Made by a program: the position numbers and the translations under genes. A DNA stretch of 64,000 nt, from positions 1 through 64,000 of the forward strand of contig DATBLC010000346.1 in the NCBI GenBank assembly GCA_036555515.1, read 5' to 3'. This document shows, one piece after another, positions 41,505-49,479 of this stretch. Each line of letters opens with the position of its first letter. Position 1 is the stretch's first letter. This stretch comes from DATACQ01 sp036555515. Its GTDB lineage: Bacteria; Desulfobacterota; Binatia; UBA9968. The notes under the pieces were generated by a model that saw nothing but the letters and a program-made list of their open reading frames with translations, searched no databases and was not told the DNA's origin.

Positions 41505-42914
41505 ATGGCCCTTATTATCAACACTAACATCTCGGCTCTTACGGCGCAGCGTAACTTGACGCGGGCGCAGGGTGGGTTGGAGAGATCAATTCAGAGACTG
41601 TCCACTGGTCTGCGGATCAACGGCGCCGTCGACGACGCCGCCGGTCTGGCGATCTCCGATCGTTTAACCGCGCAAATCCGGGGTCTCAATCAAGCGGTGC
41701 GAAACGCCAACGACGGCGTGTCGGCATTGCAGACTGCGGACGGTTCTTTGAATGAAGTTTCGAACTTGCTCCAGCGAGCTCGTGAGTTGGCGGTTCAGTC
41801 GGCCAACGATTCGAACAGCTCGAGCGACCGCGCGTCATTGAATGCCGAGGTGAGCAACATTTTGTCCGAATTGGACCGGCTGGCCAGCACGGTGCAGTTC
41901 AATAGCAGAAAGCTGCTCGACGGCACTTTCGTTAACGCGCAGTTTCAGGTCGGCGCCAATGCCAATGAGACCGTGAGCTTCTCGATCGGCAGCGTGAACA
42001 CAGCGGATCTCGGCGCGAAAACACTCCAAGGAAACGCCATGAGCAGCACGGCCTTTGCCGATTTGACCGCGACTTCTGCGATCACGATCAACGGTATATC
42101 GGTAACCGTCGGTGCCCAGAGCACCATCGAGGGCGTGATCGCGGCAATCAATAACCGGTCGGGTGACACCTCGGCGACGGCGATCAAAAATAGCCAGACG
42201 ATTCTAACCGACACGGGATTTATCGCCTTGACGGCCGCCGCCGCCGCGCAGACACTGACGCTGAACGGAGTGGCCATTTCCCTGAGCACGGGAAACGCTG
42301 ACGCTGCATCGACGTTTATTGCTACCGTCAATGGCTTTACCAACCAAACCGGCGTTGTGGCCGCGACCAACTCGGTTGGCATTACTTTTACCCGCAACAG
42401 CGGCGGCACGATCGCTCTTTCGGAGACCACGGCGAGTGTAGGCGTGGGCGATAGCTTGGCGAGCACGGCGTCGCGTACTTTTAACGCCGGCTTCACACTC
42501 AGTGTCGACCTTAACCGAACATTGACGGTTGTTTCGTCCGGGGTCGGCGATGACATCGGCTTTACGACCGCGGTCGTGGGCACGACAGTCACCGAAAAGC
42601 GCATTAACGGTCTCAGTATCGCCAACGTGTCCGGAGCCAATGATGCGATCCAGACCATCGACTTTGGTCTGGCTCAGTTAAGCCGCGTCCGGGGCAGCAT
42701 CGGCGCGGTGCAAAACCGGTTTGCATCGGCCATATCGAGTCTGTCCGTGGCTTCGGAAAATCTCTCGGCCGCGCGTTCTCGTATTCAGGACGCGGACGTT
42801 GCGCAGGAAACCGCGGAACTGACCCGGACTCAGATCCTGATTCAGGCCGGTGTTTCGGTTTTGGCGCAAGCCAACCAGCTGCCGTCGGTCGCGCTTTCGC
42901 TTCTCGGAGGGTGA
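41505..42914 (+). CDS. fliC: Flagellin FliC
   Basis: Flagellin is the filament subunit. The 469-residue product has the N-terminal D0/D1 domains MALIINTNISALTAQRNLTRAQGGLERSIQRLSTGLRINGAVDDAAGLAISDRLTAQIRGL (residues 1-60) through about 170, and a variable region about 175-385 with flagellin_IN-like repeats (ITINGISVTVGAQSTIEGVIAAIN; LTLNGVAISL). The C-terminal D1/D0 is FASAISSLSVASENLSAARSRIQDADVAQETAELTRTQILIQAGVSVLAQANQLPSVALSLL (conserved core). A strong AAGGAGG lies six bases before the ATG. The Ser/Thr-rich variable region is the usual O-glycosylation zone. Only one flagellin gene is present in the window. Confidence 0.98.
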   Translation: MALIINTNISALTAQRNLTRAQGGLERSIQRLSTGLRINGAVDDAAGLAISDRLTAQIRGLNQAVRNANDGVSALQTADGSLNEVSNLLQRARELAVQSANDSNSSSDRASLNAEVSNILSELDRLASTVQFNSRKLLDGTFVNAQFQVGANANETVSFSIGSVNTADLGAKTLQGNAMSSTAFADLTATSAITINGISVTVGAQSTIEGVIAAINNRSGDTSATAIKNSQTILTDTGFIALTAAAAAQTLTLNGVAISLSTGNADAASTFIATVNGFTNQTGVVAATNSVGITFTRNSGGTIALSETTASVGVGDSLASTASRTFNAGFTLSVDLNRTLTVVSSGVGDDIGFTTAVVGTTVTEKRINGLSIANVSGANDAIQTIDFGLAQLSRVRGSIGAVQNRFASAISSLSVASENLSAARSRIQDADVAQETAELTRTQILIQAGVSVLAQANQLPSVALSLLGG

Positions 42915-42940
42915 TCGAGCGCATGGGCGCATAGGCGTAC

Positions 42941-42976
42941 GGGGGAGGGAAGCACTCCCTCCCCCAACGCTGGGGG
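42941..42976 (+). promoter_or_regulatory. Mutually exclusive hairpins between fliC and flaG
   Basis: Hairpin A pairs GGGGGAGGGA (42941-42950) with TCCCTCCCCC (42956-42965), a 10-bp stem with a 5-base loop. Hairpin B pairs CCCCCA (42961-42966) with TGGGGG (42971-42976). Both need the same CCCCC, so only one can form. The GGGGGAG used in B is also the flaG ribosome-binding site. Hairpin A has no T-run, so it may act as a message-end stabiliser or partial terminator. Confidence 0.55.
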
Positions 42977-42985
42977 AGAGTCGAA

Positions 42986-43339
42986 ATGAACGTTTTAACG
43001 ATCTCGCGTGAGGTCGTTCTTCCCGCGAATGTGCGGGTAATTACAGCAAGGGGCGAAAGCGGGAAATCGGCCCACGAAAGCGGTCAAAGTCCGGAACATT
43101 CTGAAACAGCAAGTCACGAACCAGCGGTGCCCGAGGCCAAAGGGCCCATCGACCTGGTCATCAACGGTGAAGGAATAGGGCTGAAATTCTACCAGGATAG
43201 GGAGGCTGGTGTTCGGGTGATCCAGGTCATAAACCAACAAACCGGCGCTGTCATAAGACAGATTCCTTCTGAAGAGGTCGTCCACTTCATGCGCCAATTT
43301 CAAGAAACCAAAGGCCACTTCGTTTCCCTCCGCTTCTAA
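42986..43339 (+). CDS. flaG: FlaG-family flagellar protein
   Basis: FlaG proteins modulate filament length or assembly and commonly lie next to flagellin and fliD. The 117-residue product has a variable, polar N-terminal half and a conserved C-terminal half: INGEGIGLKFYQDREAGVRVIQVINQQTGAVIRQIPSEEVVHFMRQFQ (family core). GGGGGAG precedes the ATG but can be hidden in an upstream hairpin. The precise function is poorly defined even in model bacteria. Confidence 0.88.
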   Translation: MNVLTISREVVLPANVRVITARGESGKSAHESGQSPEHSETASHEPAVPEAKGPIDLVINGEGIGLKFYQDREAGVRVIQVINQQTGAVIRQIPSEEVVHFMRQFQETKGHFVSLRF

Positions 43340-43479
43340 GAGTGCAGCGCGTTTTTATTCACTGCGAACTTCGCGCAGGTCAGTAAACGGGGTCCTTCGA
43401 TCCCTGGCCTTTCTCTTCCCTCCGAAAGAGGAAGGGAAAAGTTTTTCCGCGTTAACCCGCCTTTTTCCATACTTTAGCT

Positions 43480-43506
43480 TTAAGACTTGAGATGAGTTTC
43501 CGATTT
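43480..43506 (+). promoter_or_regulatory. Possible FliA (sigma28) type promoter for fliD
   Basis: TTAA at 43480-43483, 15 bases, TCCGATTT at 43499-43506. Five central -10 bases (CCGAT) match but the -35 box is degenerate. It is 20 bases before the fliD start. Confidence 0.35.
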
Positions 43507-43525
43507 TACTTGTGAGGCGAGTGGC

Positions 43526-44914
43526 ATGGCTAACATTCAATTCGGTGGTTTGATTACGGGCATGGATACCAACGCGCTGGTGGCCGGGCTGGTGGCAGCG
43601 GAACGGCGCTCGATCACCGTTTTGCAAAACCAGAAAGTTCGCTATCAGGCGCAGGACGCAGTTTTGGCCTCCGTGATCGGCGCTCTGGGACGCCTCAAAT
43701 CGTCTGCACAAAACCTATCCGTCACTACGGATTTCATTAAACGTTCGGTTACGAGCAGCAACCCGGCAGCACTCACTGTGTCGGCGAGCTCCACGGCGGA
43801 CATAGGCTCCAATATCATCACCGTCGATTCTTTGGCCAAGGCTCAAAGCGTCCAGTCCACTTCGTTTGCCGACACCAGTGCTGCTATCGGTACCGGGACC
43901 TTGACGATCTCTGCGGCCGGGACCGACACGGACATTGTGATCGATAACACGAACAACACATTAGCGGGACTGCGCACTGCCCTCAACGACTCGGGCGCGG
44001 CGGTAACGGCCAGCATCGTGAACGTGTCAGCGAGCGCCACGCCAGATTATCGCCTTGTAGTGCAAAGTGAACGGACCGGCACCGCCAACGCGGTGACCCT
44101 ATCGGGTACGCTGGCTGGCGGAACCGACCCGTTTGCCGGCGGGGGTCAAGTCGTTCAGGCCGCGACAGACGCGGTTTTTGCGGTCAACGGGCTAAAAATC
44201 TCCCGTTCCAGCAATACCGTTTCGGATGTCATTTCAGGCGTGACTTTCACGCTCCTCGACGAGGGCGACCGGGATGGCGCGATCGATGCCACCGACCCGA
44301 CGGCGAAAATCACCGTGACCGGCAATAATTCCGCTATCACGAGCACCGTCAAAGACCTGGTCGATAGCTTCAATGCCGTAAACAAAATCGTCAACGATCA
44401 GTTCAAGTTGGATCCCAACACCAATCGGCAAGGCAGCGCAGCGGGGGATGCGTCGTTGCGCGGCGTTTTGAGTCGTTTGCGCAGCGAGTTGTCATCCGCC
44501 GGCGGCATCGGGGTGGGCTATAAATATCTGTCGGATATCGGTGTCAAATTTCAGAAAGACGGGTCTCTGACGCTGGACGAAAGCAAGTTGGTCGACGCCC
44601 TCGGAGCGGACCCAACGGGTGTCGCCAATCTGTTCCTGGCGGTCCAAAACGGTATCGGCAAGCGGATTCCCGACGCCGTGGATGACTACGTCAGCGCCGT
44701 GGATGGGGCGCTGACCTTTCGCCAGAAAGGCATCGGCCGGAGCATCAAACAAATCGACGACAAAATCGCGCGCGAGGAGAAAAGAATCGCCGCCACTGAA
44801 GAGCGATTGACCAAGCAGTTCAGCGCCCTGGAAGAGCTCGTAAGCCAGCTCAAATCCCAGGGCGAGTTTCTCACTCAACAATTAAACCAATTACAGACAT
44901 CCCGGAGAAGATAG
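43526..44914 (+). CDS. fliD: Flagellar filament cap protein FliD
   Basis: FliD forms the cap at the filament tip and folds incoming flagellin. The 462-residue product begins with the FliD N-terminal region (IQFGGLITGMDTNALVAGLVAAERRSITVLQNQK), contains DIVIDNTNNTLAGLRTALNDSGAAVTASIVN, a typical flagellin-hook IN-type motif, and ends with a coiled-coil C terminus (IKQIDDKIAREEKRIAATEERLTKQFSALEELVSQLKSQGEFLTQQLNQL). fliS follows after 14 bases. Slightly short compared with many FliD proteins but complete. Confidence 0.96.
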   Translation: MANIQFGGLITGMDTNALVAGLVAAERRSITVLQNQKVRYQAQDAVLASVIGALGRLKSSAQNLSVTTDFIKRSVTSSNPAALTVSASSTADIGSNIITVDSLAKAQSVQSTSFADTSAAIGTGTLTISAAGTDTDIVIDNTNNTLAGLRTALNDSGAAVTASIVNVSASATPDYRLVVQSERTGTANAVTLSGTLAGGTDPFAGGGQVVQAATDAVFAVNGLKISRSSNTVSDVISGVTFTLLDEGDRDGAIDATDPTAKITVTGNNSAITSTVKDLVDSFNAVNKIVNDQFKLDPNTNRQGSAAGDASLRGVLSRLRSELSSAGGIGVGYKYLSDIGVKFQKDGSLTLDESKLVDALGADPTGVANLFLAVQNGIGKRIPDAVDDYVSAVDGALTFRQKGIGRSIKQIDDKIAREEKRIAATEERLTKQFSALEELVSQLKSQGEFLTQQLNQLQTSRRR

Positions 44915-44928
44915 GAATCGCCACCTCC

Positions 44929-45327
44929 ATGACCTCCGTACGTCTCCAAGCCTATAAAGAAACCCAGATCACCACCACCGACCCCGGGACGGTGTTGCTT
45001 TTGCTCTACCAGGGCGCCATCGACGCGTTGAACCGGGCTGCCGGGTTCATGGCCGCGGGCAACATGGCCGACAAGGGCAAACAGATCCTCAAGGCCAACG
45101 ATATAATCAACCAGTTCATCGCCAGTCTGGACTTCGAGGTTGGCGGCGAGTTGGCGTATAATTTGGAAGCCCTATATCGTTTCATGCTCGAGCAGATTCT
45201 TTTTGCCAACGCTCACAACGAACCGACCCATCTGACGACTGTCGTGTCGTTGCTCACGACCCTCAAGAGTGGTTGGGAAGAGGCGGTGACATTGCAGCGT
45301 AAGCGGGCAGTTAAGGGAGCCGCATAG
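44929..45327 (+). CDS. fliS: Flagellin export chaperone FliS
   Basis: FliS binds the C-terminal part of flagellin and prevents premature polymerisation in the cytoplasm. The 132-residue product has the family features YKETQITTTDPGTVLLLLYQGAIDALNRAAGFMAAGNMADKGKQILKANDIINQFIASLDFEVGGELAYNLEALYRFMLEQ (start of the core; helical throughout). It starts 14 bases after fliD and ends with TAG overlapping the GTG of the next gene. Confidence 0.96.
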   Translation: MTSVRLQAYKETQITTTDPGTVLLLLYQGAIDALNRAAGFMAAGNMADKGKQILKANDIINQFIASLDFEVGGELAYNLEALYRFMLEQILFANAHNEPTHLTTVVSLLTTLKSGWEEAVTLQRKRAVKGAA

Positions 45328-45665
45328 TGTATTCAGCCGTCCACGACATCGAGTCTCTAGTGGCGCTTAGCCGCGATCTAGTCGAGGCGGAGGAATTAGA
45401 AACTGTGCGTTTGCAGGCCTGGCGCGCGGAGCGCAGCGCAATCTTCACTCGCCTCAAAAGTCGCGATCTGGCGCTCATCGGCGATGACTCATTAGCGGTG
45501 GAAGCGCTGATGTGCGAATTGCTCGAAGTGGACAGCAAAATCTGTGTCCGCGTTATCGAAAACCAGAAACGCCTGGCCGAGCAAATCGCCGCGGCAAGAA
45601 AGATTCGACAAACTTTAGTTCGCGACTCCTCACACGCACCCCGGTTGTTACAACGACTTGCCTAG
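45327..45665 (+). CDS. FliT-like flagellar export chaperone (putative)
   Basis: 112 residues, almost entirely helical, with a leucine-rich first helix (IESLVALSRDLVEAEELETVRLQAWRAER) and a second long helix (VIENQKRLAEQIAAARKIRQTLVRD). FliT, the FliD chaperone, is a small helical protein nearly always placed right after fliS, and this gene is in that position, starting at GTG on the last base of the fliS stop. Sequence identity to known FliT is too weak for a firm call; the location carries most of the weight. Confidence 0.6.
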   Translation: MYSAVHDIESLVALSRDLVEAEELETVRLQAWRAERSAIFTRLKSRDLALIGDDSLAVEALMCELLEVDSKICVRVIENQKRLAEQIAAARKIRQTLVRDSSHAPRLLQRLA

Positions 45666-45956
45666 GCGGTAATCCGTCAAAGTTTCGTCACCAATAATAT
45701 GGTACCCACGCGGAGCGATCACGCTTGCGTGAAGGATGGATCCCCTTGGCCGTCACGACCAGAAACAATTTGCCGCCTTTGCTCTTCCTACGGTGGTTTC
45801 GGGGAATATTTTTCCCGGCCACTCGCTCTTCGTCACGGAGTTCCGGCAAGAAACTACGCGGCTCTACCTGGCATGAATCCTGCGGGTAGGATAATTGCCT
45901 TTCCGAAGTGTGTGCCCCGATCGCCTCGGACAGAGAATTCCAAGGAGGAATCCCTT

Positions 45957-46754
45957 TTGCTGCGCGGACTGATGGCGCCGACCCTCGTTTTAATCGCTTT
46001 TTCAGCGATTTCTATCCTACGGCCCGAGTTTTTTCATCTGCCATCGTTGCTCTTGACGCTGGGGGGCTCCCTAGCCGTCATTTTGTTTTCTTATTCGCCG
46101 CGCCAGTTGCGGGAACTTTTTCAAGTGAGCCGGGGCCTGCTCGCGGAAAAGCCAATGACCGCACGCGAGTATGCCGATGAACTTACCCGTCTGACGGGAC
46201 TCTATCGCACTGAAGGGTTGCGCGGCCTAGAAAGCACGGAAGCGCGTTTGACCGATCCGTTTTTGCGCCGCGCGGTGGGCATGCTCGTGGACCTCCAAAA
46301 GGAAGAAAAAATTTACGCCGCCTTGGATCGCGATTTGGCGGAGGCTTTCAGCAGTCATGAGCTTTCCAGGCAAATTTTACTCACCTTGAGCAAACACCTT
46401 CCCGCCTTCGGGCTTATCGGGACTCTGGTTGGCATGGTGCTTTTGCTGCGCGATCTCTATACCCAAGACGTCCAATCGCTGCCCGCGGCTCTTTCGCTCG
46501 CGGTGCTGACGACGCTGTATGGCGCGGTGGTTGCCAATGTCGTGGTCGCGCCTTTGGCAGCCCGGCTTCATGCAACGGCAACGGAAAAGGAGATGCGCAT
46601 GGGCTTGACGTTCGATTGGGTGATGATGCTCGTGCGCGGTGAGGTCACGGCGGCGGCCGCCCATAACGGTGGCGGGCCGCGCCCGCCGGCGGAGATCATC
46701 CGCTCCTTTAGAGAACGGGGATGGGCCTCGCTGTCTCCGTCGCCGCAGCGATAA
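45957..46754 (+). CDS. Second MotA-type stator protein
   Basis: 265 residues starting at TTG after a perfect AAGGAGG (45942-45948). MotA/TolQ/ExbB-family features are clear: N-terminal hydrophobic helices (APTLVLIAFSAISIL, LPSLLLTLGGSLAVILFSYSP), a cytoplasmic helical domain, then ILLTLSKHLPAFGLIGTLVGMVLLLRDL and ALSLAVLTTLYGAVVANVVVAPLAARLH. The usual MotA cytoplasmic sequence is only loosely matched, so this is a divergent paralogue of the motA at 6565-7422. It is followed by a MotB-like partner after five bases. Confidence 0.85.
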   Translation: MLRGLMAPTLVLIAFSAISILRPEFFHLPSLLLTLGGSLAVILFSYSPRQLRELFQVSRGLLAEKPMTAREYADELTRLTGLYRTEGLRGLESTEARLTDPFLRRAVGMLVDLQKEEKIYAALDRDLAEAFSSHELSRQILLTLSKHLPAFGLIGTLVGMVLLLRDLYTQDVQSLPAALSLAVLTTLYGAVVANVVVAPLAARLHATATEKEMRMGLTFDWVMMLVRGEVTAAAAHNGGGPRPPAEIIRSFRERGWASLSPSPQR

Positions 46755-46759
46755 CTCCC

Positions 46760-47521
46760 ATGAAATTCCATGCTGATTTGCCGCGATCTCGCGAAGCGCA
46801 GCCGCGCGACACTAGCCGTCCGCAGGCGCACGCGGACGCGCACGGGAGTAGTGAGGACGTTGGTTGGTTGATCACGCTAAGCGACCTGACATTGCTCCTA
46901 ATTTGTTTTCTCGCTCTTTGGTACGTCAAGAATCAACACCACAACGCGGCTCAGACGGCCAAACCGGCAGCGCTGGCGGCGCACGTAAACGATGGCTCTG
47001 GAAAAGCACTTCCAGCCAGCGCGCATGCTTCGGATTGGAACGCGCTCAGAGATGAGATCGATGACTTTATCGCCGGCGCCGGTATGAGCGACGACGTTTC
47101 CATCGCGGCGGCGCCCGACGAAATTCTAATTTCCTTTGAAGATACCGTGACCTTTGCATCAGGCAAAACCGATCTCCGGCCGGAGGCTCTACTGGTGCTC
47201 GAAAAGGTCGCTGTCGCCGCGGTTAGTCGGCCTGTCATGCGCCTGGAGATCAACGGACACACGGATGATCGCCCGATTTCCACGGCGGAGTTCCCCTCTA
47301 ATTGGGAGTTGTCGAGCGCCCGGGCGAGCCGTGTCGCGCGTTATCTCATCGAAAAGGGCGTACATCCCGCGCGTATCGTGGTGCACGGCTTTGCGTATCA
47401 CCGGCCGCGCGTTCCCAATGAGAATCGCACGAGCCGTGGCGCCAACCGGCGCGTCGAGCTTCGTCTCTTCCGCGGTGTCGACCGCGTCGCCGCGCAAAGC
47501 TCCGTTGCGCCGATCCACTGA
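46760..47521 (+). CDS. Second MotB-type stator protein with OmpA domain
   Basis: 253 residues. A 35-residue polar N terminus is followed by one membrane helix with the conserved aspartate (WLITLSDLTLLLICFLALWYVKN). A linker and a C-terminal OmpA-type peptidoglycan-binding domain follow: FASGKTDLRPEAL, EINGHTDDRPISTAEFPSNWELSSARA, VVHGFAYHRPRVPNENRTSRGANRRVEL. Compared with the other MotB the plug region is different and the N-terminal His/Gly-rich tail is missing. An in-frame ATG 13 codons upstream overlaps the MotA-type gene. Confidence 0.88.
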   Translation: MKFHADLPRSREAQPRDTSRPQAHADAHGSSEDVGWLITLSDLTLLLICFLALWYVKNQHHNAAQTAKPAALAAHVNDGSGKALPASAHASDWNALRDEIDDFIAGAGMSDDVSIAAAPDEILISFEDTVTFASGKTDLRPEALLVLEKVAVAAVSRPVMRLEINGHTDDRPISTAEFPSNWELSSARASRVARYLIEKGVHPARIVVHGFAYHRPRVPNENRTSRGANRRVELRLFRGVDRVAAQSSVAPIH

Positions 47522-47523
47522 AT

Positions 47524-48300
47524 ATGAATTTCAATAACCACACCTATGATGTGTTGGCTCCGCGCGATATTCGGCGTTATCCAAGCGAGATCGATCACGT
47601 GCCGAGTCGGGATACCGGGTATGGCGCCGAGGCTGGGCGCAGGGTGACTTTTTCGCAGGTGGCCTCGGGCGTGGACAGCGCGAACGATGCTAACGGCGCC
47701 GATTCGGCCTCCGCCGCGCCGGCGGCGAAAATTGACAAGCCGTTTTCACTGTGGGAAAAGGACGGCTTTGGATTCGGCGATTTGATCGACATTATCAATC
47801 CGCTACATCATATTCCGATCGTCGCGATAATTTACCGGAATTTGAGCGGCGACCAAATCGGCGCCGCGCCGCGGGTTGTCGGCGGCGCCGTGTGGGGTAG
47901 AATCGGGGGGTTAGTCGCCGGAGTTGTCAACGCGGCTGTCGAGTGGTGGAGCGGCAAGGATATCGGCGACCACATCTACGCCGCCGTATTCGGTGATCCC
48001 AACAAACCAGACGGTGGCACCGCAGTGGCGCAAAATAGGCCGCCCACTGCGGGTGCAGCGCCAAGTTCGCTGGCGGCGCGCAAAGAACCGGCGCCGCAAA
48101 GCGATGACATCGCGGCTGCTGCACCGGTCGAATCTCCTCCTGCGGCTGTGCCCGAAAATGCCGCCGTGGGCCCTGCGGCGCTGCTTTCCGAGCCGCCTCT
48201 GATACGGGCTCCAGCCGCTCGCGCCGCTCTGAACTCCTATGAAAAAAATCTCAACCGTGGTTACCTAGAAGAGTCTCGCAGGATTCGTTTGCCGTCGTGA
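47524..48300 (+). CDS. Uncharacterised protein with a conserved central domain at the end of the flagellar locus
   Basis: 258 residues in three parts: a polar N terminus, a central domain (about residues 74-160), and a long Ala/Pro-rich tail ending in a short charged segment. The central domain is strikingly clean: SLWEKDGFGFGDLIDIINPLHHIPIVAIIYRNLSGDQIGAAPRVVGGAVWGRIGGLVAGVVNAAVEWWSG (pieces shown only; INPLHHIPIV and GGAVWGRIGG are most distinctive). I recall similar INPL(H/Q)HIP(I/V)V-type proteins in alpha- and deltaproteobacteria, often unannotated. No signal peptide; two mildly hydrophobic stretches. It is two bases after the MotB-type gene. Confidence 0.75.
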   Translation: MNFNNHTYDVLAPRDIRRYPSEIDHVPSRDTGYGAEAGRRVTFSQVASGVDSANDANGADSASAAPAAKIDKPFSLWEKDGFGFGDLIDIINPLHHIPIVAIIYRNLSGDQIGAAPRVVGGAVWGRIGGLVAGVVNAAVEWWSGKDIGDHIYAAVFGDPNKPDGGTAVAQNRPPTAGAAPSSLAARKEPAPQSDDIAAAAPVESPPAAVPENAAVGPAALLSEPPLIRAPAARAALNSYEKNLNRGYLEESRRIRLPS

Positions 48301-48343
48301 GCTGATTGACACTGCTTGCTCAGATCGGATAGTAATTCCGAGT

Positions 48344-49417
48344 ATGAGCAAGAACACAAAGGCTGCGACTGACGCAACGCCGCAGCGCATCAATCCAAGG
48401 TCTATCGAACCCGACGCCTCGCTCAGTACCAGTCCCGACACCGTTCTTTGGGGTTATATTGCCGCCAACCTGCCGCCAGCATTGACGATTCAGCCGGGAC
48501 AGATCGTCGAGATCGAAGCGCTATCGCATCAGGGTCTGACGACCGATGAAGATCCTGAGAAATTCTTTGCCGGTTACGGCATACCGGCCCAAGAAGTCTT
48601 GCCCGATGCCAAGGCCGTGTTTGCGGAGGTCAAACGCCCCAAGGGCGCCAGCGTGCATATTCTCACTGGGCCGATTTACATCGAGGGCGCGGAACCGGGA
48701 GACACCGTCGAAATCCGCGTGCTCGATATCAAGTTCCGCGTGCCCTATGGAGTAAACAATACCGGGCCGGGCAAAGGCGTGTTGACGCAATTGCTAAAAG
48801 CACCCGTGGCGAAGCTGATCCGCCTCGATCTGGAGAGGCGCGTGGCGCTCTTCTCTGAAAATATCGAGATTCCACTCAACCCATTCATGGGTATAATGGC
48901 CGTATCACCGCCCACGAGTTTGGGCATGGTGTCGTCAACGCCGCCGGGCGCCTGGGGCGGCAATATCGATTTGAAATTCACCGGCGTGGGCTCGTCGCTT
49001 TTTTTGCCGGTCTTCAACAAGGGCGCGCAGTTCTTCACCGGGGACGGCCACGCTGTACAGGGCGATGGCGAAGTGGACGGCGGGGCGATTGAAATCTCAC
49101 TCAAACCAACGCTGCAATTTATCTTGCACAAGGGCAAGGGCATTAAAGCGCCGCGGGTCGAAACGGCGACGGACTATTTGACCACGGGGCTGGACGTCGA
49201 TTTGAATGTCGCGGCTCGCATGGCGCTTGAGGAGGCGGTGGATTTTCTCCAGACGGAGAAGGGCATGACTGCGGCCGACGCTTACGCGCTGTCGAGCCTG
49301 GCGGTGGATTTGGGCATCGGTGAAGCAGTGGACATCGTCAATCTCGTCTACGCCAAAATTCCGAAAAACATTTTTCGCAGCAATCGGCCCTATTGGTTCA
49401 CGCCCGGTGTCGATTAA
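48344..49417 (+). CDS. Acetamidase/formamidase family protein
   Basis: 357 residues of the FmdA/AmdA metal-dependent amidase family, which hydrolyse formamide, acetamide or small amides to ammonia and acid. Family features include the N-terminal PPALTIQPGQIVEIEALSHQG, TGPIYIEGAEPGDTVEIRVLDI, GGNIDLKFTGVGSSLFLPVFNKGAQFFTGDGHAVQGDGEVDGGAIE (catalytic region, pieces shown) and SSLAVDLGIGEAVDIVNLVYAKIP. The bicupin gene follows. A TTGACA box lies 33 bases before the ATG, but the -10 box is poor, so the promoter is unclear. Confidence 0.88.
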   Translation: MSKNTKAATDATPQRINPRSIEPDASLSTSPDTVLWGYIAANLPPALTIQPGQIVEIEALSHQGLTTDEDPEKFFAGYGIPAQEVLPDAKAVFAEVKRPKGASVHILTGPIYIEGAEPGDTVEIRVLDIKFRVPYGVNNTGPGKGVLTQLLKAPVAKLIRLDLERRVALFSENIEIPLNPFMGIMAVSPPTSLGMVSSTPPGAWGGNIDLKFTGVGSSLFLPVFNKGAQFFTGDGHAVQGDGEVDGGAIEISLKPTLQFILHKGKGIKAPRVETATDYLTTGLDVDLNVAARMALEEAVDFLQTEKGMTAADAYALSSLAVDLGIGEAVDIVNLVYAKIPKNIFRSNRPYWFTPGVD

Positions 49418-49479
49418 GATGCTGGATTCGCGCTTCGCGTGATTGCTTGAACAGAAACCCTTTGGGTAAAGGAGTAATC

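Noticed and set aside
45884..45899. A sigma54-like GG-N10-GC pattern upstream of the second MotA-type gene
   Set aside because: Only the GG, one A, one G and TTGC match; patterns this loose are expected many times by chance in 64 kb on both strands. Position is sensible, so it is noted but not called.
48306..48335. TTGACA before the acetamidase gene as a sigma70 promoter
   Set aside because: The -35 box is perfect but the -10 region (ATAGTA/TAGTAA) is poor and would give an almost leaderless message, so I did not call it.
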